Assembly: GCA_027295245.1 (NCBI GenBank)
Contig: JAPULF010000489.1
Span: 1 to 7,067, forward strand
Direction: 5' to 3'
DNA from: Planctomycetota bacterium
GTDB taxonomy: Bacteria; Planctomycetota; Phycisphaerae; UBA1845; UTPLA1
DNA: 7,067 nucleotides
Positions 1 through 5,940 of the stretch are shown piece after piece. The notes under the pieces were generated by a model. The model saw nothing but the letters and a program-made list of their open reading frames with translations. It was not told where the DNA came from and ran no database searches. The first letter of the stretch is position 1, and each line of letters opens with the position of its first letter. Both the position numbers and the translations under genes were made by a program.

Positions 1-17
1 TCGTCGTTCGTCGATGC

Positions 18-49
18 GGGGTCCGTGCCGGCCGGGCGAGCCGGACTCC
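18..49 (-). terminator. GC-rich hairpin just after the selenoprotein gene
   Basis: Three bases after the final UGA, GGAGUCCG can pair with CGGACCCC (7 of 8 pairs, one A-C mismatch), with further GC pairing inside. It is placed like a transcription terminator but has no run of U after it. It could also be chance pairing in GC-rich DNA. Confidence 0.3.
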
Positions 50-52
50 GAT

Positions 53-2113
53 TCACAGGACTTCTTCGACCTCACTCCGTGAGCCCAGGAGAATGACCGT
101 ATTTGGATGTATTTTTCGCCATTCGCCCAGCGGAACCGGAGCGGGCTTTTCGATAAACGGAATCGTCTCACCCTTTCTGGGCCCGGAGATGGCGGTCCAC
201 TGGTTGTCGTCCAGGGGATACCAGAGACTTTCAGTACGCCGATCGAATATCAGGAAAACGTTCCGATGCACGTAACCACTGACGCCAAACGAGTCGGTGT
301 CTCGTCCGTGCACGACGGACAGATTGGCAAGCGGTCACCAACCGATCGTGACGGGCATCCCGTCGACGTGGTCGTTGACGAGTTCGTGGCGGTCGAGCAG
401 GGCGGCGGGATAGGCGCGGGCATCGTCGCCGCGGGCGAAGCCGATGACCATGATTTCGTCGTTCGACTCGGGTTGCTCGTCGGGTCGGTAGCGACTCGCG
501 GGCAGGTCCAACAAGCGGGGATCGTCGGGCGAAACGAACAGGGGGTCGTCGATCGATCGAATCTTGTCCTGTCCGATACCGAATTGAAGCTCGGCTGAAG
601 GTATTGGGGCGCCCGTAAAGTCGTACCACTTGGCTTCGGACGTGTCGCGCTCGCCGGACGCCCATAGCAGAGTCCTGCTTCCGACATCCCGCACCTTGTC
701 GTTGTCGGGTCCGAGGAGCCCACGATACTTCGGCTCTGCCTCGACCTGCTGCGTGGCCGTATCGGAAGCATCGGACGACTTGGCACGCGTTCCCGTGCAG
801 TCCAACTCGCCAAACGGTCCGTTGTACTTGCCGGTGATTCGATTGCCGTTTACTCGGCCGACGAACGTCAGCGTACGATCGCCGCGCATCGATCGCGTGA
901 AGCTGAGCTTCTCGCCGTCGAATTCAATATCGCTCATTTCCATGTCGCGGCCCATGCTTTGCCAGCTTCCGACCAGGGCGCCGTCCCGGACGGACAGCTT
1001 CATGGTCGCCTCGATTGTGTTCTCGTTGAAGCTCGTTTCCATGCTCCACTCGCCCAGGATCCCCGCGAAACCGGACGGCTTCTCGCGCCGGACTGCCGTT
1101 GGCTCGGCGGGCTGCTCCAGGCGCTTCACCAGATTCCGGAAGCGACTTTCCGCGCGAATGATCTTGAAGTCCCAATCGTTGCGAAGGTGACCCGCGTCGG
1201 CGTAGCCGGCGTCGATGGCCTTTTCGAGCGATTGATAGGCCGCGTTCTTGTCGCCGAGCAGGCAATGGAGGCAAGCGACGTTGTAATGGCAGTCGCTGTC
1301 TTCGGGTCGGATTTCAAGCATGCTTTGGGCGACCTTCAAGGCCTTCGCGTAGTCCGCCTTCCGGTAGGTCCGAGCGAGCTTGCGGCGCAGCTCGTCGAAA
1401 CCAGGGACGTCCTTCTTGTCGGCGGCCGGCGACGATTCGCCAACGTCTTCGCCGGCCTCGGCAAGCGCCGGCTCGTCGCCGTCATCCCGGTAGTCGGCCA
1501 GCCATTCGGCGACTGCCTCCACGCCGGGCTTGAATCCAAAGGGCCCGCGACCGGACGCCACGCCGAGCCGCCCGTCCTTGCGGACGAGATACACGCGATC
1601 GGGCCGGGCCTGATAGGCATCCGCGACGGCGTTGTCCATGTTGTCGATCAGACACGGGATCGTCAGCTTCTTTTCCTTGACGAGCCTTTCGGCGACCGCG
1701 CAGCGCTCGCCGAAGTCGGTGTGCTTGTTGATGCCGAGATCCTTGGCATACGGTACGGGCCAACTGCTGTCGGCGGCGTGGGCCTCGCTGATGTAGACGA
1801 TGTAGAATTCGGCGGCGTCCTTGTAGTCCTGGTACATCTTTTCCATTGCGCCAACCTGGCGCAAAAAGGGCGGTCAGGTGTAGCTGCCGAAAAACAGGAT
1901 CACCGGCCGCTTGTCGGCAAACGACGCGAGGTCGACCTGGGCCTTGCCGTCGAGCGTCTTGAGACGGAAGGTCGGCGCCACCTCGCCCTTCTTCGGCGCC
2001 TTTTGCCGTCGCGACGATCTATCTTCTTCGGGTGCGCGGCCCGCGACCGCCGAAACATGTAGACCACAGCAAGCGGTCGCAATCAAGGCCGCGATCAGGG
2101 TTCGATTCCGCAT
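53..2113 (-). CDS. Exported two-selenocysteine protein: deiodinase-like domain, TPR, beta domain, DUF3179
   Basis: I read this as one 686-codon frame with two internal UGA codons, at residues 80 and 593. The ATG at 2113 has AAGGAG five bases upstream and begins a signal peptide (MRNRTLIAALIATACCG, residues 1 to about 24), so the protein is probably periplasmic. Residues about 47-209 match the iodothyronine deiodinase family: FGSYT-U-PPF, then YISEAHA. His112 lies 32 residues after Sec80, the same spacing as Sec126 and His158 in mammalian DIO1, and His131 fits DIO1 His174. Residues about 238-333 are TPR-like. Residues about 349-445 look like a small lipocalin-like beta domain. Residues about 462-686 are DUF3179, with ARAYP, HELVND, W-U-PLA, FGVSG and DRRTESLW. 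The second Cys of the usual CPLC is Ala595. Without UGA decoding the product would be a 79-residue fragment. Reductive or redox chemistry is inferred; the substrate is unknown, and thyroid-hormone deiodination should not be assumed. Confidence 0.9.
304..320 (-). promoter_or_regulatory. Candidate bacterial SECIS hairpin for Sec593
   Basis: Fourteen nt after the second UGA the mRNA can form a 6-bp stem, GUCCGU with ACGGAC, around the loop CGUGC. The loop starts 20 nt after the UGA and has G in its second position, within the usual bacterial SECIS limits. The stem is shorter than the one after the first UGA, and a 6-bp stem can occur by chance in GC-rich DNA. Its value comes from its position after a UGA that already looks like a Cys replacement. 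Confidence 0.68.
335..337 (-). other. In-frame UGA read as selenocysteine (residue 593), DUF3179 site
   Basis: The frame reads GMPVTIGW, then UGA, then PLANLSVVHGRDTDSFGVSG, with no shift. Typical DUF3179 proteins read roughly PVAVTFCPLCGSAVVFDR followed by FGVSG. The two align without a gap, and the UGA falls exactly on the first Cys of CPLC. The sequence after the UGA is clearly the conserved second half of the domain (FGVSG, DRRTESLW, EWRKIHPNT), so readthrough is needed for an intact domain. Confidence 0.85.
1846..1864 (-). promoter_or_regulatory. Candidate bacterial SECIS hairpin for Sec80
   Basis: The mRNA downstream of the first UGA folds into a perfect 8-bp stem, UUGCGCCA with UGGCGCAA, around a GGU triloop. 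With the top A-U pair open, the loop is AGGUU. The loop begins 17 nt after the UGA. Bacterial SECIS elements have their apical loop roughly 16-37 nt after UGA and a G in the first two loop positions; both hold here. The AGGU of the opened loop resembles the E. coli fdhF loop (AGGUCU). I recognised this by eye, without a folding program. The stem lies inside the coding sequence, as in bacteria. Confidence 0.82.
1874..1876 (-). other. In-frame UGA read as selenocysteine (residue 80), deiodinase site
   Basis: The frame runs through this UGA without a shift: ILFFGSYT before it and PPFLRQVGAMEKMY after it. Vertebrate deiodinases have GSCT-U-PPF or GSCT-U-PSF at the same place. The family homology continues on both sides (AhpC-like N-terminal half before it, EAHA histidine motif after it). 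A true stop here would cut the thioredoxin fold at its active site. Confidence 0.93.
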
Positions 2114-2118
2114 GACTG

Positions 2119-2124
2119 CTCCTT
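2119..2124 (-). promoter_or_regulatory. Ribosome binding site of the selenoprotein gene
   Basis: AAGGAG stands five bases before the ATG at 2113. The frame also opens at an earlier codon at 2188, but only the ATG at 2113 has this site and is directly followed by a signal peptide. This decides the start. Confidence 0.8.
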
Positions 2125-2256
2125 TTGATCTTGGAAGTACGTTGATTCTCGATTCGGCTCTAGTGGATTCTAACCGCACCTTCTCCACGGAGGGTACCCC
2201 AACTTAGATGATACCGAGAATCCCAACCGATTTGAGCCCGATTCTATTCCATCCGC

Positions 2257-2355
2257 TCAGGGACTGAGCACCGATGCGATGAAAGCTTGGGTAATCCCGA
2301 AGATGAAATTGAGGAATTGGGCGAAAAAGATCGTAAACAGGTCAAAGAACGCCAT
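2257..2355 (-). CDS. Small 32-residue hydrophobic membrane peptide, overlapping the cusA 3' end
   Basis: The frame reads MAFFDLFTIFFAQF, continues LNFIFGITQAFIASVLSP and stops at UGA. It is almost entirely hydrophobic with many Phe and Ile residues, and could form one membrane helix. Its ATG lies inside the last codons of the cusA-type gene in another frame, with a 14-base overlap. A perfect AGGAGG lies six bases before the ATG. Such overlap usually means translational coupling. I recognise no family. Small single-helix partners of RND pumps exist (AcrZ with AcrB in E. coli), so a pump-associated subunit is a reasonable guess, not a demonstration. The ribosome binding site is the main reason to believe the gene. 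Confidence 0.72.
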   Translation of the reverse strand: MAFFDLFTIFFAQFLNFIFGITQAFIASVLSP

Positions 2356-5300
2356 TGGCTGCCTCCTGAACCAAGTGTGATTGCCGCATGTCTCGCCGCA
2401 CCTCGAACTGCTTGGCCACCAGGAAAATGACCGGGTAGACCAGTAGCTCCATGGCGAAACTCGTGAGCAGGCCGCCGAACATCGGTGCGGCCATGCGTTT
2501 CATAACAGCGGAGCCGGTGCCCGTTCCAATCATGATCGGCACGAGCCCCATCATCGTGGTCATGACCGTCATGGTCTTGGGGCGAATCCGAAGGACGGCG
2601 CCTTCGTGTATCGCCGTCTTCAGGTCGGCCAGGCTCTTCATTCGCCCTTCGGCCTTGGCCCGATCATAACTGTTGCGAAGGTACAGGAGCATCACCATGC
2701 CCGTTTCGGCATCCAGTCCGGCCAATGCAATCAAGCCCACCCACACGGCCAGCGACATGTTGTAGTCCGCCAGGTAGAGAAACCAGATCGCGCCAACCAG
2801 GCTGAACGGGACGGCCAACAGTACGACGCAGGTATCAAACCAGCTCTTGTGCGACAGGTAGAGCAGCAGGATGATGATGACAAAGACACCCGGCACCGCG
2901 ACCGCCAGCCGTTTGTTGGCGGCCTGGATGTACTCGTATTGCCCGGACCAGATGATGTTGTAACCGGCGGGAAGCGGTACGGTCTCGGAAACGAGCTGCT
3001 TGGCCTTGTCGACCCAGCCCCCGACGTCGGTTGTGGTGAGGTCTACGTAAATCCAGGCGGTCTTGCGGGCGTTCTCACTCTTGATCGACGGCGGACCCTT
3101 GTGGACGTTGATGTCGGCCAATTGGGCCAGAGGTACCTGTGCGCCGGACGGCGTGGTCACCAGCGTTCGCTTGAGAGCCGGCAGATTGTCCCGAAGCTCG
3201 CGCTTGTAGCGAAGATTCACGGGGTACCGTTCGAGTCCTTCGACGGTCGAAGTGATGTTCATACCGCCCATCGCTGAGAGGATCACGTCCTGTACGTCGC
3301 CGACGCGGAGACCGTACCGAGCGACCTCATCGCGGTTGATGTCGAAATCCACGTAGTTTCCACCGACCGATTTCTCCGGATAGGCGCTCAACGTGTCCGG
3401 CTGCACGCGGACCTGCGAGGCAATTTGCTCCGCCAGGTCGGCGAGAACCGCCAAATCGTCGCCCATGATCTTGATGCCAACCGGGGTTTTTATTCCGGTT
3501 GACAGCATGTCGATTCGCGTCTTGATCGGCATGGTCCAGGAGTTGGTCAGACCGGGGAAGGCGACGATTTCGTTGAGCCCGCGCACGTGCTCGCCCTGAT
3601 CTTCGTAGCCGTAGGTGAGTTCGTCGATGGTGATCGGGCGTTCCTCCGGCCAGAAGTAGTGCAGCCCTGAGTAGTCCTTGACGAACTCCGGCACGAACGC
3701 GAACCAGCGTTTGAAATGCCGCTTGCGCCATTTGTCACTGTCGGGTTCGAGCATGATCGTGGTCTCGATCATGCTCAGCGGGGCCGGGTCGGTGGCTGTT
3801 TCGGCCCGCCCGATCTTGCCGAAGACGTGATGAACCTCCGGAAAGCTGGCAATGAGGGCATCGGTCTGCTGAAGCAGTTCCCGGGCCTTGGTGACGCTGA
3901 TGCCCGGATCGGTCGTGGGCATGTAGAGCAGGTCGCCCTCGTTGAGGGGAGGCATGAACTCGCTTCCCAGTTGTCGGGTCATCTTGAGCCAGGCGATGTT
4001 GTCGCCGATGACCTGCCGGCCAAAGAGGTATTCCTGTAGGGGAAAAATGATGCTCAAGATGACCAACAGGGCGATCAACAGGGTTACATATTTGCCTCGC
4101 ATGGCGATCTGGAAGAACGGTTCGTAGACTCGCTGAAGGAAACGGCTGATCGGATTGCGCTGTTCGTTGGGGATTCGGCCGCGGATGAAGTAGATCATCA
4201 GCACGGGAACCACGGTGATGGACAGGAGCGCCGATGCCCCCATCGCGAACGTCTTAGTAAAGGCCAACGGCTTGAATAGCCGCCCGCTCTGTTCGCCGAG
4301 CACGAAAATGGGAATGAAACTGACCGTGATGATCAGCAGGGAAAAGAACAGCGTGGGGCCCACTTCCTTGGCCGCCTCGATAATGATCTCGGCGTGGGGT
4401 TTTTTCCCTTTGTCGCGTTCATAGTGTTTGTGGGCGTTCTCGACCATGACGATCGAGCTGTCGACCATCGCGCCGACGGCGATGGCGATGCCGCCCAGGC
4501 TCATGATATTCGCGTTGAGACCCATCACCTGCATGATGATCAGGCTGGCTAACACCGCGGTCGGGATTACGAAGATCGCCACAAGACTGCTCCTCAGGTG
4601 GAGCAGGAAGACGGCACAGACGAGGGCCACGACGATCAGCTCCTCGATCAGTTTTTCCGTCAGCGAGTCAACGGCCCTTTCGATCAAGGCCGAGCGGTCG
4701 TACTCGGTGACCACGTCCACGCCGGGCGGCAATCCTTGCTTCAGTTCGTCGATCCTGCTCTTGGTGTTGCGGATCACCTGCAGGGCGTTTTCCCCGAAGC
4801 GCATGATGACGATGCCGCCGACGACTTCGCCTTCGCCATCTTCCTCCGCGATTCCGCGCCGAAGCTCGGGGCCGAGATGGACGTCGGCGACGTCGCGAAG
4901 GTATACGGGTGTGCCCGTGGCGGTGGCGCGGATGGCGATCTTCTTCAGGTCCTCCAGCCCTTGCCGGGCCCGAGCCCGAAAGAGCGGCACGCCTTTCTCC
5001 TTCGCCTCGCGGACCTGCCGCGGCGTGAGCGAAGCGATGTATCCTCTGCCGCGGACCATGTACTCCGTTTCTGACATCTCCAGGACGCGGCCGCCCACGT
5101 CGTTGTTGGATCTCTGAATGGCGGTCTTGACCTGGCTGAGAGGGATGTTGTAGGCAAGCAGGCGATTCGGATCGACGACGACCTGGTATTGCCGCACGAA
5201 GCCGCCGATCGCGGCGACTTCGGAGACTCCCTTCACGGCGGTCAACTCATATCGGAGATACCAGTCCTGAAGACTGCGCAGTTCCGACAGGTCGTATTCG

Positions 5301-5914
5301 CCGAGGACGAGTTCGGTCTCGCCGTCCCAAGGACAAGTGCCGGCGTGTTCGAAGATGCGGACCCGATCCAACTCATCTCGGATATCCTCGGGAGCCTCCT
5401 GAATCGTGCCATACCACTTGTCGGGCCGGTCCGGATGGTGATACATCCCATTGGGGTGATGCGGGCAGTAATAGCCGTTGCGGATGGAATACTGATACAC
5501 CCAGCCGACGCCGGTCGCGTCGGGGCCGAGCTGGGGCGTGATTCCCGCGGGCAGCCGGTTGGCAACGTAGTTAAGAGACTCCAGGACGCGGGACCGCGCC
5601 CAGTACATGTCCGTACCGTCCTCGAAGATGACATAGACAAACGAAATCCCGAAGAACGAGTAGCCGCGCACGACCTTGGCGAAGGGGACGGCAAGCATGG
5701 AGGTGGTCAGAGGATACGTTACCTGGTCTTCGACGACTTGGGGGGCCTGGCCTGGGAACTCCGTGAAGATGATGACCTGCACGTCAGACAGGTCTGGAAT
5801 CGCGTCCAGGCGTATGTTGTAAATCGTCCAAATCCCGCCCAGCACAACAAACCCGGTGAGCAGCAGGACAAGCAATCGATTCTTGCCACAGTATTCAATA
5901 ACTTTCGCGATCAT
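2342..5914 (-). CDS. cusA: CusA-type copper/silver RND efflux pump, inner-membrane subunit
   Basis: This 1190-residue heavy-metal RND permease would export Cu(I)/Ag(I) by proton antiport as part of a trimeric tripartite pump. I chose the ATG at 5914 because MIAKVIEYCGKNRLLVLLL is the normal family N-terminus; GAGAG ten bases upstream is a modest ribosome site. Family motifs include LSDVQVIIFTEFPGQAPQVV, GGIAIAVGAMVDSSIVMVEN and GTGSAVMKRMAAPM. The three Met ligands of E. coli CusA (573, 623, 672) correspond to Met665 (LLYMP), Met715 (PLSMIETT) and Met803 (RIDMLSTGIK). The relay residues Asp405, Glu939 and Lys984 correspond to Asp485, Glu1070 and Lys1113. It is longer than E. coli CusA (1047 residues) because of insertions at about residues 148-206 (Cys/His rich), 296-322 and 730-769. 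It lies 26 bases after the metal-binding protein gene, in an apparent operon. Copper versus silver specificity cannot be told apart. Confidence 0.95.
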   Translation of the reverse strand: MIAKVIEYCGKNRLLVLLLTGFVVLGGIWTIYNIRLDAIPDLSDVQVIIFTEFPGQAPQVVEDQVTYPLTTSMLAVPFAKVVRGYSFFGISFVYVIFEDGTDMYWARSRVLESLNYVANRLPAGITPQLGPDATGVGWVYQYSIRNGYYCPHHPNGMYHHPDRPDKWYGTIQEAPEDIRDELDRVRIFEHAGTCPWDGETELVLGEYDLSELRSLQDWYLRYELTAVKGVSEVAAIGGFVRQYQVVVDPNRLLAYNIPLSQVKTAIQRSNNDVGGRVLEMSETEYMVRGRGYIASLTPRQVREAKEKGVPLFRARARQGLEDLKKIAIRATATGTPVYLRDVADVHLGPELRRGIAEEDGEGEVVGGIVIMRFGENALQVIRNTKSRIDELKQGLPPGVDVVTEYDRSALIERAVDSLTEKLIEELIVVALVCAVFLLHLRSSLVAIFVIPTAVLASLIIMQVMGLNANIMSLGGIAIAVGAMVDSSIVMVENAHKHYERDKGKKPHAEIIIEAAKEVGPTLFFSLLIITVSFIPIFVLGEQSGRLFKPLAFTKTFAMGASALLSITVVPVLMIYFIRGRIPNEQRNPISRFLQRVYEPFFQIAMRGKYVTLLIALLVILSIIFPLQEYLFGRQVIGDNIAWLKMTRQLGSEFMPPLNEGDLLYMPTTDPGISVTKARELLQQTDALIASFPEVHHVFGKIGRAETATDPAPLSMIETTIMLEPDSDKWRKRHFKRWFAFVPEFVKDYSGLHYFWPEERPITIDELTYGYEDQGEHVRGLNEIVAFPGLTNSWTMPIKTRIDMLSTGIKTPVGIKIMGDDLAVLADLAEQIASQVRVQPDTLSAYPEKSVGGNYVDFDINRDEVARYGLRVGDVQDVILSAMGGMNITSTVEGLERYPVNLRYKRELRDNLPALKRTLVTTPSGAQVPLAQLADINVHKGPPSIKSENARKTAWIYVDLTTTDVGGWVDKAKQLVSETVPLPAGYNIIWSGQYEYIQAANKRLAVAVPGVFVIIILLLYLSHKSWFDTCVVLLAVPFSLVGAIWFLYLADYNMSLAVWVGLIALAGLDAETGMVMLLYLRNSYDRAKAEGRMKSLADLKTAIHEGAVLRIRPKTMTVMTTMMGLVPIMIGTGTGSAVMKRMAAPMFGGLLTSFAMELLVYPVIFLVAKQFEVRRDMRQSHLVQEAANGVL
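2362..2367 (-). promoter_or_regulatory. Consensus ribosome binding site of the small membrane peptide
   Basis: AGGAGG with six bases (CAGCCA) to the ATG at 2355. It sits inside the last codons of the pump gene and serves no other visible start. It is the strongest Shine-Dalgarno sequence I see in the window. Confidence 0.8.
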
Positions 5915-5924
5915 CGCAAATGAA

Positions 5925-5929
5925 CTCTC
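5925..5929 (-). promoter_or_regulatory. cusA: Weak ribosome binding site of cusA
   Basis: GAGAG ten bases before the ATG at 5914, in the 26-base gap after the upstream stop codon. The spacing is long and the match partial, so coupling to translation of the upstream gene may matter. No better site is visible near this start. Confidence 0.45.
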
Positions 5930-5940
5930 ACGGAGACAGG

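Noticed and set aside
53..313. A separate 86-residue gene starting with GTG at 313
   Set aside because: It contains only the second half of DUF3179, its GTG lies in the loop of the hairpin after the second UGA, and it is in phase with the upstream frame.
335..1864. A separate gene starting with TTG at 1864 and ending at the UGA at 335
   Set aside because: It would begin just after the deiodinase active site and stop in the middle of DUF3179. Homology continues in the same phase on both sides, with no ribosome site at the TTG; that position is the SECIS candidate stem.
959..2062. Long plus-strand open frame (367 codons) opposite the selenoprotein gene
   Set aside because: It lies antisense to a gene with clear family motifs, shows no recognisable domain, and long antisense frames are common in GC-rich DNA.
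53..2113. A decayed pseudogene or sequencing errors
   Set aside because: No frameshift is present in 686 codons, and the only two internal stops are both UGA and both at Sec/Cys active-site positions. Random decay or error would rarely do this.
304..2113. Any CRISPR array, tRNA, IS element or direct repeats
   Set aside because: I looked over the whole window and saw no regularly spaced repeats, tRNA cloverleaf, transposase motifs or terminal inverted repeats.
2114..2256. Promoter or terminator in the gap before the selenoprotein gene
   Set aside because: There are TAGAAT and TATCAT stretches that could be -10 boxes, but no well-spaced -35, and only 4-5 bp stems such as GAATC/GATTC without a U run. 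Too weak to call.
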